Assembly: GCA_014799955.1 (NCBI GenBank)
Contig: JAAVHB010000117.1
Coordinates: forward strand, 1-61,880
Direction of reading: 5' to 3'
DNA: 61,880 nt
Source of the DNA: Butyrivibrio sp.
GTDB lineage: Bacteria; Bacillota; Clostridia; Lachnospirales; Lachnospiraceae
Positions 56,501 to 61,880 of the stretch are shown in pieces (the first letter of the stretch is position 1; each line of letters begins with the position of its first letter). The translations under genes and the position numbers were made by a program. The notes beneath the pieces are model-generated. The model had not been told where the DNA came from. It did no database searches and saw only the letters and a list, made by a program, of their open reading frames with translations.

Positions 56501-56578
56501 AAAGCCATCTCAGGCGACAATGTGGTGTACGATGTGGTGGACAGCTATAAATCGTTACTGGAGAAGATCATGCGCTAA
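53519..56578 (+). CDS. res: Type III restriction endonuclease subunit Res
   Basis: A 1019-residue SF2 helicase-nuclease. Walker A is ETGVGKT (about 101-108), motif II IIDEPQ (about 225), motif III LRYSATH, later motifs ALREGWDNPN and RQEVGRGLRL. The C-terminal nuclease has Pro950-Asp951, Glu969 and Lys971 (PDWAI ... AETKG), the classical PD-ExK of type III Res proteins, so it should be active. It needs Mod for DNA recognition and uses ATP hydrolysis to communicate along DNA. Start coupled to the DUF1016 gene by a four-base overlap. No terminator is evident behind it. Confidence 0.95.
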   Translation: MKIQYRHQKFQADAAKAVVDVFAGQPYLTPTYMMDRGSGNYQIGVNEEQDFTGFGNQKIVPELSDRQILEQLNKIQRTNQIKPSEKLEGRENGYNLTVEMETGVGKTYTYIKTMFELNKRYGWSKFIVVVPSVAIREGVYKSFEMTQEHFAEEYGKKIRFFIYNSAQLTEIDRFASDNSINVMIINSQAFNAKGKDARRIYMKLDEFRSRRPIDIIARTNPILIIDEPQSVEGKQTKERLKEFHPLLTLRYSATHKSDSIYNMVFRLDAMEAYNRRLVKKIAVKGITESGTTATDSFIYLESINLSKSDPTATLQFEVKMASGSPKRKSRIVKIGDNLYDYSGGLEEYRNGFVVKQIDGRDDSVEFLNGIKIFAGDVIGAVDEDQLRRIQIRETILSHLQRERQLFYKGIKVLSLFFIDEVANYREYDAANQPVNGKYASMFEEEYADVISTMQLAIGEDEYIKYLQSIPAAKTHAGYFSVDGKGKMVNSKVGNKETTSDDVSAYELIMKNKELLLDRDPARSPVRFIFSHSALREGWDNPNVFQICTLKQSGSDVRKRQEVGRGLRLCVNQSGERMDTNVLGNDVHNINILTVIASESYDSFAKGLQTEMAEAIADRPHAVTIELFVGKVIKDEQGNEQVIDQDTASAIHYDMIVNDYIDRKGVLTDKYYEDKANGEIKVAEEVADSAASVLEIIDSVYDARSMYPENARSNNVELQVDEEKLSMPEFKALWSRINAKSVYIVDFDTEELIQKSIVALNSKLRVSKIHFQVETGAMDVIKSKEELLSGVSFVKEESASFGVTMAANSNVKYDLIGKLVDETGLTRKAIVAILKGIRSSVFGQFSDNPEEFIVKAAALINDEKATAVIEHITYDVLDDCYGTDVFTDPTIKGRLGVNAMKAKKHLYDHIVYDSTGERDFAAELDINTNVAVYVKLPDGFYIATPVGHYNPDWAIAFYEGTVKHIYFVAETKGSMRSMQLRLIEESKIHCAREHFKAISGDNVVYDVVDSYKSLLEKIMR

Positions 56579-56689
56579 CAGTTTCGCGACTTTGCAGAGC
56601 GTGGCGTGACCGCGCCCATTTGCGGAGTTGAAAAGCAGAATCCTTAGATATTTCGGGAAAAAAGCGGGGTCGGCATGCACTCCTGACCG

Positions 56690-56848
56690 CTATCGAATAG
56701 CGGCAAGTTGGGCAAGGGACTGCCTGGACAATTCCCATATCTCGTCCAGACGATTTTGCAAAGCCTTAATATCTGCCGCATAGATACTGCCGGATTCGTT
56801 GACCCGTTTGAGAGCCTTAGAGAACACCACATACACCGTCAAGGACAT
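56690..56848 (-). pseudogene. Minus-strand gene fragment at the right edge of the island
   Basis: On the minus strand a frame closes at plus-strand 56690-56692 (TAG) and carries a convincing protein end: KRVNESGSIYAADI then KALQNRLDEIWELSRQ. An ATG at 56846-56848 would give 52 residues, but it has no ribosome binding site, and the frame meets a stop near 56888. It reads as the C-terminal piece of a larger helical protein cut off when the island inserted or was rearranged. Origin unknown. Confidence 0.4.
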
Positions 56849-56875
56849 TTCAGCAAGGACATCGACAAGACTTTT

Positions 56876-57439
56876 ATGGACAGGGTGTTTTTTTTAGATA
56901 CCATAGACTCAGTGCAGGATGAAATCAAGGACTTTCCGGATACGGGTCTGTACAGGGTAAATATGCTTAAATACAATGTGTCGCCGGATATGGGTGGTGT
57001 AACATATGACGGTGTCTGCAAATGGAAAGCCTTTTTGAGTGTGGATTTGGACCGGGACGGAATAAAAGAAGTTATAGTACAAAGGGATTCCGGCTCTATG
57101 ATGTCGCTTCATTATGCCGGAGGAGAGGTATATATGACGAAGGTTCCGAATTCATTGGGGTATGAAATATACGAAAACGGAGTATGGACTGCAACTAACG
57201 GAGCTTTTGGAATTTGTTATTGGCGGATATATCCTGCCAAGGGAGCAATGTATATACAAAAACTGGCAGAAGAGAATCGCAGAGGTTACGGCAGTCCGTT
57301 GGAAACATATATGATTATGGATAAGAGCGTTACGATGGAGGAGCACGACGCCTATGTCGAGCGGCTTGTCGGCGGCTTAACCCCTCTTGAGTGGTACGAT
57401 TTTACCGAAGAGAATATCGACAGATACGTTATCGATTAA
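56876..57439 (+). CDS. Probably 5'-truncated gene, unknown function
   Basis: About 187 residues from the ATG at 56876. The frame is open back to 56708, but that part lies antisense to the minus-strand fragment and is not protein-like. The rest is well formed, with SVDLDRDGIKEVIV, a calcium-binding-type Asp loop as in FG-GAP/EF-like repeats, and an acidic C-terminus. There is no signal peptide or ribosome binding site, so the real N-terminus seems to be missing. I treat it as a host gene cut by the island's right boundary (near 56850-56890, beside an eight-T run). Confidence 0.45.
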   Translation: MDRVFFLDTIDSVQDEIKDFPDTGLYRVNMLKYNVSPDMGGVTYDGVCKWKAFLSVDLDRDGIKEVIVQRDSGSMMSLHYAGGEVYMTKVPNSLGYEIYENGVWTATNGAFGICYWRIYPAKGAMYIQKLAEENRRGYGSPLETYMIMDKSVTMEEHDAYVERLVGGLTPLEWYDFTEENIDRYVID

Positions 57440-57458
57440 TAAAATATTGTTTTTATGG

Positions 57459-57494
57459 CGGCGGTCAGCTATTTGGGTGACCGCCGTTTTTATT
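57459..57494 (+). terminator. Rho-independent terminator
   Basis: CGGCGGTCA (57459-57467) and TGACCGCCG (57478-57486), a 9-bp stem with a 10-base loop, followed by TTTTTATT. It isolates the truncated gene and the island from the TetR operon downstream. Confidence 0.88.
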
Positions 57495-57520
57495 GACATC
57501 GGGCAAAGTTATGATATAAT
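57493..57520 (+). promoter_or_regulatory. Near-perfect promoter for the TetR-ABC operon
   Basis: TTGACA (57493-57498) and TATAAT (57515-57520), both perfect, 16 bases apart, with TGA before the -10. It begins directly behind the terminator T-run. Such a strong promoter is likely to be held down by a repressor, probably the TetR protein it drives. Confidence 0.75.
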
Positions 57521-57571
57521 AAAACATGCGTTGTAAAACAGATGATTTAAATAAACTCGGAGGATTATTTT

Positions 57572-58150
57572 ATGCCGCCAAAAGCAAAATTTACAAGAGA
57601 GGAAATAGTGAGCGCAGGGCTGGAAATCGTGAAAGCCGACGGCATCGAAGCGCTGACAGCGAGAGCGCTGGGCGCGCGGCTCGGAAGCTCGCCGAGACCG
57701 ATTTTTACGGTGTTTGAAAATATGGAGGAGGTTTTGGGCGAGGTCAGGATGTCCGCCAAAAGACTGTACGCTTCGTATGTTGACCGGGGACTGTCGGAGG
57801 AAATTGCCTTCAAGGGCGTGGGAACTCAGTACATTCTTTTTGCGATAAGGGAGCCGAAGCTTTTCGGGCTTCTTTTTATGGAGGAGCAGGAGAATGTGCC
57901 GTCCATATCGGGAGTGCTGCCTTTAATTGAGGAAAATTATGACAGGATTGTGCGCTCGGTGCAGGACAGCTACGGGCTGGACATAGAGGCGGCGCGAAAG
58001 CTGTACCGGCATTTATGGATTTACACCCACGGGATTGCGACTCTGTGCGCTACAAGGATGTGCAGCTTTACCGCCGAAGAAATCGGCAGCATGATGAGCG
58101 AGGTATTTAAGGGACTTTTAAACGGAATAGAGGAGGAAAAAAATGATTGA
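57572..58150 (+). CDS. TetR/AcrR-family regulator
   Basis: A 192-residue repressor-type protein. The N-terminal helix-turn-helix runs from about residue 8 to 55 (FTREEIVSAGLEIV; LTARALGARLGSS), with a helical ligand-binding domain behind. It is followed by an ABC transporter whose ATPase start overlaps its stop by eight bases. By analogy with similar pairs it probably represses its own operon and responds to a compound moved or sensed by the transporter. Confidence 0.88.
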   Translation: MPPKAKFTREEIVSAGLEIVKADGIEALTARALGARLGSSPRPIFTVFENMEEVLGEVRMSAKRLYASYVDRGLSEEIAFKGVGTQYILFAIREPKLFGLLFMEEQENVPSISGVLPLIEENYDRIVRSVQDSYGLDIEAARKLYRHLWIYTHGIATLCATRMCSFTAEEIGSMMSEVFKGLLNGIEEEKND

Positions 58151-58835
58151 CGTAAGGGAAATAACCAAAACCTACGGGAGCGGCGAAAGCGCTCTTTCGG
58201 TATTAAAGGGCATAAGCCTGAAAATAAACGACGGCGGATTTTTTGTTATTCTGGGCGCTTCGGGCTCGGGAAAATCAACGCTGCTTAATGTGATTTCGGG
58301 ACTTGAGAGACCGGACGTCGGCAATGTATTTTATGACGGAGAGGATATAACCGAGCTGTCGGACGGCGCTCTGACCGATTTCAGAAAAGAGAATGTCGGG
58401 TTTATTTTTCAGCAGTACTATCTGCTGCCTGATATGAACGTGGAAAAAAACGTGAGAATGGGCGCGGATTTGGCAGGGAACAAGGATTATAGGGAGATTA
58501 TCGAGGCGATCGGACTGGGAGAGAAGCTGCGCAAATATCCGGGCGAGCTTTCGGGCGGCGAGCAGCAGCGGGTTTCGATTGCGAGAGCGCTTGCCAAAAA
58601 GCCGAAGGTGCTTTTCCTTGACGAGCCCACGGGGGCGCTCGACGAGCAGACCGGAAGGCAGGTGCTTGATTATATCTGCAAACTGCAGCGCGAGTACGGT
58701 TTTACAATCGTGATGGTAACGCACAATCAGAATATCGCTGACATGGCGGGAAGCGTCATAATGATGAACAGCGGTAAAATATCGGGCGTTTACACGAACG
58801 AAGCCCCGAAAAACGCTTATGAGATTGGATGGTGA
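58143..58835 (+). CDS. ABC transporter ATP-binding protein (MacB/LolD type)
   Basis: A 230-residue ATPase. Walker A is GASGSGKST, the signature is [15 protein letters not shown], Walker B is [12 protein letters not shown] and the H-loop is in MVTHN. The form is that of MacB/BceA ATPases working with FtsX-like permeases, one of which follows. A role in peptide or envelope-stress resistance is possible. Confidence 0.93.
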   Translation: MIDVREITKTYGSGESALSVLKGISLKINDGGFFVILGASGSGKSTLLNVISGLERPDVGNVFYDGEDITELSDGALTDFRKENVGFIFQQYYLLPDMNVEKNVRMGADLAGNKDYREIIEAIGLGEKLRKYPGELSGGEQQRVSIARALAKKPKVLFLDEPTGALDEQTGRQVLDYICKLQREYGFTIVMVTHNQNIADMAGSVIMMNSGKISGVYTNEAPKNAYEIGW

Positions 58836-58839
58836 CAGT

Positions 58840-59994
58840 ATGGGTGGTGTTGTCGGAATAAAGGATGCCGCGAAGTTGATTGGAGTATCCATCATCACTT
58901 GCTGTGCGGTGCTTGTATGTACAATGTTTTTGAATTTCTATCTGGATGTTGTTTCGGTTAAAGCGGAGATAACATCGGAAGCGTCCATGTTTTTTTATAA
59001 CGCTCAGGTATCCACCGCGAAGGTTGTTTGCTTTGTGTCGGGGGGATGTCTGTTAATTACCTCTGTGATTATGCTGATATTTTATATCAAGCATTACATA
59101 GATACCCGAAAAAAGGAGCTTGGCATATTGAAGGCTCTCGGCTATTCAAATTTTAAAATTGCCAAAAACTTCTGGATATTCGGGATAAGCGCTTTTATCG
59201 GAACCGCCGTTGGCTTTGGCGCAGCGTTTCTTTTGATGCCGCAGTTTTATGAGCTTCAGAACGAGGATAAAATGCTGCCGGAGATTTCCGTCCGTTTTCA
59301 TCCGTCTGTTTTAGTATATTTTGTGATATTGCCCACAGTGTTTTTTTCATTGCTCGCAATCGGATACGCATGGTATAAGCAGAGAACGCCCGTGTTAATG
59401 CTTTTAAAGGACAGCCTGCGAACCTCAGGCAAAACAAAAAAGCATAGGGAAGATAAAAATATTGAACGTCCGTTTATTGACGGACTGAAAAGGAACACCG
59501 TAAAAAGCAAAAAAACACTCGTATTTTTTATTATCTTCGCGTCGTTTTGTTTTTCGGCTATGACGCAGATGTCCTTCAGCATGAAAGACTTATCGAGCGA
59601 AATGATGGGAGCGATGATGCTGCTCATCGGCGTTGTGTTGGCGTTTACCACCCTGTTCCTTGCCGTAACGACGGTAATTAAGAACAATACAAAGACAATC
59701 GCGATGATGAGAGTGTTCGGCTATTCGCAGAAGGATTGCTGCAGGGCTATTCTGGGCGTGTACAGACCGCTGTCATATATCGGTTTTGCCGTCGGAACAG
59801 TCTATCAATATGTACTGCTCCGCGTTATGGTTGATATTGTGTTTAAGGATATCGAGAACATTCCCGTTTATAAATTTGATTTTCCTATGATGTTAATCTC
59901 CCTTGCGCTGTTTGTTGCGGTATACGAAATTGTGATGTATTATTATTCCGGAAAGATAAAAAAGATTTCCGTCAAGGAAATAATGCTTGAGTGA
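58840..59994 (+). CDS. FtsX-like ABC permease (MacB/BceB type)
   Basis: A 384-residue membrane protein with two FtsX-like modules of about four helices each. The first contains KKELGILKALGYSNFKIAKNF, the second KTIAMMRVFGYSQKDC, the paired coupling segments that contact the ATPase. It is shorter than BceB (about 650 residues), as the large external domain is missing. ATG 58840 lies four bases after the ATPase stop; ATG 58819, inside the ATPase gene, is the alternative. Neither has a strong ribosome binding site. Confidence 0.85.
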   Translation: MGGVVGIKDAAKLIGVSIITCCAVLVCTMFLNFYLDVVSVKAEITSEASMFFYNAQVSTAKVVCFVSGGCLLITSVIMLIFYIKHYIDTRKKELGILKALGYSNFKIAKNFWIFGISAFIGTAVGFGAAFLLMPQFYELQNEDKMLPEISVRFHPSVLVYFVILPTVFFSLLAIGYAWYKQRTPVLMLLKDSLRTSGKTKKHREDKNIERPFIDGLKRNTVKSKKTLVFFIIFASFCFSAMTQMSFSMKDLSSEMMGAMMLLIGVVLAFTTLFLAVTTVIKNNTKTIAMMRVFGYSQKDCCRAILGVYRPLSYIGFAVGTVYQYVLLRVMVDIVFKDIENIPVYKFDFPMMLISLALFVAVYEIVMYYYSGKIKKISVKEIMLE

Positions 59995-60009
59995 TTTTAG
60001 GGAGAAAAA

Positions 60010-60774
60010 ATGCAGTATCAGAAGCTTCTTGATGATTTTACAGCCATGTGCGAGGAAATATTCGGCGGCACTCTTACCGGAGTTTATCTGCACGGCTCTA
60101 TGGCGATGGGATGTTTTAATCCGAAAAAAAGCGATATTGACCTTATTGTTGTCGTTGAGGAAAATATAAGCTTCACTCAGAAGCTTGCGTTTATGCAAGG
60201 TCTTGTGAGGCTTAACGAAACCGCGCCCGAAAAAGGTATCGAGGTCAGCGTTGTCAGGCGGGAGTATTGTATGCCGTTTGTTTATCCCACGCCCTTTGAG
60301 CTTCATTTTTCCAATGCTCATCTTGCGCGCTTTAAGGACAGTCCTGACGAATATATACGGAACATGAGGGGCGAGGACAGGGATTTGGCGGCGCACTTCA
60401 CCGTGATAAACAGATATGGCGTTGTCCTTTGCGGGAAAAAAATTTCCGATGTTTTCGGAGAGGTGCCAAAGGAGGCATACGCTGACAGCATATGTCTTGA
60501 TGTGGAAAACGCCGCGGAGGATATTGCGGATGAGCCTGTTTATATAATTCTCAATCTGTGCAGGGTTCTCGCCTTTTTAAGAGACGGGCTGTGCCTGTCA
60601 AAGGCACGGGGCGGCGAATGGGGAATCCTTGCTCTGCCGGAAGAATACCGTGGTGTTGCGCGCCAGGCGCTTGACTGCTATCTGTCCGATACGGAAATTG
60701 ATTTGGAGAATGACGCCGCGCGGAAATTTGCGGAATATATGCGGAGCGAAATAGAATATTTTAGGGCAGTATAA
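60010..60774 (+). CDS. Aminoglycoside adenylyltransferase-like nucleotidyltransferase
   Basis: A 254-residue protein resembling ANT(3'')/ANT(9) enzymes: a nucleotidyltransferase fold with HGSMAMGCF and SDIDLIVVVEE (the GS and DxD motifs), then a DUF4111-like C-terminal helical domain (HFTVINRYGVVLCG; ILNLCRVLAFLRDG). Members adenylylate spectinomycin or streptomycin; chromosomal versions in Clostridia can be of uncertain activity. It lies 15 bases after the permease gene behind TTAGGGAGA, so it may share the TetR-controlled transcript. Confidence 0.85.
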   Translation: MQYQKLLDDFTAMCEEIFGGTLTGVYLHGSMAMGCFNPKKSDIDLIVVVEENISFTQKLAFMQGLVRLNETAPEKGIEVSVVRREYCMPFVYPTPFELHFSNAHLARFKDSPDEYIRNMRGEDRDLAAHFTVINRYGVVLCGKKISDVFGEVPKEAYADSICLDVENAAEDIADEPVYIILNLCRVLAFLRDGLCLSKARGGEWGILALPEEYRGVARQALDCYLSDTEIDLENDAARKFAEYMRSEIEYFRAV

Positions 60775-60826
60775 AATTAACGTTCTTTACGGAAAAGCGT
60801 TCCCGCGGAAATTATGGAGGAAAAGT

Positions 60827-61150
60827 GTGAAAATAGAAATAAAGCCCAATGGAATTTGGTATCATGGTTCAGATGTACTTTTTTCAGAGTTAAGAACCAA
60901 CAGTACAATTACACAGTGGAAAGAACTCGCAGAGGCATTTTCACACCGTCCGAGTATTCTGGAGTATAATGATAACGGTGAAATCAGCCATAACGGAGCG
61001 GAAAAAGGTTATTTGTATATAATTGACGAACCTGTTGACATTCAGAATGATATTTACCGGCATCCGAGAACCGCAATGGATGAAAATGCCGAATTTTTAA
61101 CAAAGCGTCCGTTAAAAGTAAAAATAATAAACAAGGAAGGCAATAAATGA
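60827..61150 (+). CDS. Small protein with a YHGS motif, unknown function
   Basis: A 107-residue protein beginning with GTG 60827, six bases after GGAGG. GIWYHGSDVLF near the N-terminus and KGYLYIID in the middle recall ADP-ribosyltransferase-like folds, where a YHG strand binds NAD, but the protein is short and the catalytic Glu cannot be placed with certainty. It overlaps the YjbR-like gene by four bases (ATGA). Confidence 0.55.
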   Translation: MKIEIKPNGIWYHGSDVLFSELRTNSTITQWKELAEAFSHRPSILEYNDNGEISHNGAEKGYLYIIDEPVDIQNDIYRHPRTAMDENAEFLTKRPLKVKIINKEGNK

Positions 61151-61539
61151 ACCGTGATGCAAAATCCCTGAGGGAGGATATTATTAATGAGGCGAAAAAA
61201 CGCTACAATTCCTTTGACGAGCATTTATGGGCGAAAGCCCCGAACGATTTTATTCTGCGCCGAGGTGACAATAAAAAGTGGTTTGCCGTGGTTATGAATA
61301 TTGACCGTGACAAGCTGGGGCTTGCGGGCGGCGGAAAGGTTGATATACTTGACGTTAAAGCCGACTCCGAAATGATAGCGCTGCTTGCGGGAACGTCCGG
61401 GTATTTTCCGGGTTATCATATGAATAAAAACTGCTGGCTCACCGTTTTGCTGGACGGCACGGTTGACAGGCAGAATATTTTCTCGCTGTTGGATACGAGC
61501 TATGAGCTCACTGCGGGCAAAAGGGCGGAGAAGCGGTAA
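61147..61539 (+). CDS. MmcQ/YjbR-family protein
   Basis: A 130-residue protein of the MmcQ/YjbR family, seen from WFAVVMNIDR, KVDILDVKAD and GYFPGYHMNKNCWLTVLLDG. The family has a CyaY-like, possibly DNA-binding fold; its function is unsettled. It is coupled to the preceding small gene. The convergent TrkH gene ends ten bases later. Confidence 0.85.
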   Translation: MNRDAKSLREDIINEAKKRYNSFDEHLWAKAPNDFILRRGDNKKWFAVVMNIDRDKLGLAGGGKVDILDVKADSEMIALLAGTSGYFPGYHMNKNCWLTVLLDGTVDRQNIFSLLDTSYELTAGKRAEKR

Positions 61540-61560
61540 ACAAGACCTTCTATCTCCGCC
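61524..61560. other. Inverted repeat across the convergent gene ends
   Basis: GGCGGAGA (61524-61531) pairs with TCTCCGCC (61553-61560), with a 21-base loop. It spans the end of the YjbR-like gene and the end of the TrkH gene. No T-run follows on either strand, so termination is uncertain. Confidence 0.3.
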
Positions 61561-61880
61561 TCCATGTGCTCGGAGTGAATAAAAGCATCATCGGAAGGAT
61601 TTCCAGTCTTCCTGCGAGCATATCGAATATAAACACCAGCTTCGAGAATTCGCTGTAGCCCGAAAAATTGCTCACGGGTCCTACGGCTTCAAAACCGGGT
61701 CCTATGTTATTGAAGGTAGCGAGCACGGCGGTCATATTTGTCGTCAGCGAAAATCCGTCAAGAGATACGAGCAGGAAGCTTACGACAATAATTACGACGT
61801 AGGCGATAAGATAGGAGGTTGTTGAGGAAAGCACCTTCTCGTCTATCGGCATCTTGTTTATTCTTACAACGTCCACCTTG
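61550..61880 (-). CDS. TrkH-type potassium transporter, C-terminal part
   Basis: The visible 110 residues are the C-terminal end of a TrkH/KtrB-type channel subunit; the frame is open to the window edge, so the start is outside. Landmarks are the fourth pore loop (NNIGPGFEAVGP) and the last helix (KLVFIFDMLAGRLEILPMM). The protein moves potassium across the membrane with a TrkA/KtrA-type regulatory subunit not seen here. c-di-AMP is known to control such transporters. Confidence 0.92.
   Translation of the reverse strand, partial: KVDVVRINKMPIDEKVLSSTTSYLIAYVVIIVVSFLLVSLDGFSLTTNMTAVLATFNNIGPGFEAVGPVSNFSGYSEFSKLVFIFDMLAGRLEILPMMLLFTPSTWRRR

Noticed and set aside
46174-56578. Classification of the island as DISARM or BREX
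   Set aside because: No DrmA, DrmB, BrxC, PglZ or related gene is present. Only the SNF2 helicase and methylase types are shared in a general way, and Mod/Res are plainly type III.
56708-56875. Upstream extension of the truncated plus-strand gene
   Set aside because: This part is antisense to a better-looking minus-strand protein end and has no start signals, so it is not taken as coding.
45829-57439. Integrase, transposase or tRNA attachment site for the island
   Set aside because: None was recognised at either edge; the island boundary is inferred only from broken genes and composition.
1-61880. CRISPR arrays, rRNA and tRNA genes
   Set aside because: No regularly spaced direct repeats and no recognisable stable RNA genes were seen on reading either strand; tRNA detection by eye is not exhaustive.

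Overview
The window looks like a chromosomal segment of a spore-forming Gram-positive Clostridia species, most likely Lachnospiraceae. The pointers are the block CdaR/PucR-type regulator-ftsE-ftsX-M23 peptidase-S41 peptidase, the Firmicutes block cdaA-cdaR-glmM, an alpha/beta-type small acid-soluble spore protein, strong purine-rich ribosome binding sites and a rhamnose polysaccharide locus built on an ABC exporter. Family placement is inference from gene content and order; no rRNA, tRNA or CRISPR array was recognised.

Layout. 1-903: lipoprotein cut by the window edge. 1201-6598: regulator, FtsEX, a coiled-coil LytM peptidase and a C-terminal processing peptidase, i.e. cell-wall hydrolysis control. 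6726-10671: HAD phosphatase, an SprA-like metalloprotease, a BIG2 surface protein and two membrane proteins of unknown function. 10723-14387: c-di-AMP synthase CdaA, its regulator CdaR and GlmM. 14423-33004: cell-wall polysaccharide locus with a sugar-phosphate transferase, an LCP ligase, dTDP-rhamnose genes (rfbD, rfbB, rfbA, rfbC), a large GT-C-like membrane protein, an ABC exporter pair and five GT2 proteins, three of them with two GT domains. A phosphohexomutase follows at 33128-34849 from its own promoter. 35128-38335: XRE membrane regulator and, on the minus strand, an M32 carboxypeptidase and a CYTH protein.

38641-41370 is a very AT-rich insert: a large SF1 helicase ending in a PD-(D/E)XK nuclease-like domain, followed by a decayed ORF. 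41904-45828 returns to host-like genes (DJ-1 protein, spore protein, minus-strand ABC exporter).

46174-56578 is a defence island under one strong promoter: SNF2 helicase with a PLD-like N-terminus, DUF4391 protein, a small AT-rich unknown ORF, type III methyltransferase Mod, DUF1016/YhcG-type PD-(D/E)XK nuclease, and type III restriction subunit Res. It is flanked by gene wreckage on both sides. The mod gene is a mosaic: its central target-recognition part is AT-rich, while both conserved ends are GC-rich, with switches close to the catalytic motifs. This expanded type III restriction-modification cluster is the best candidate in the window for an undescribed or poorly described system.

57459-61880 is host-like again: TetR regulator with an ABC transporter, an aminoglycoside-adenylyltransferase-like protein, two small proteins and the end of a TrkH-type potassium transporter.
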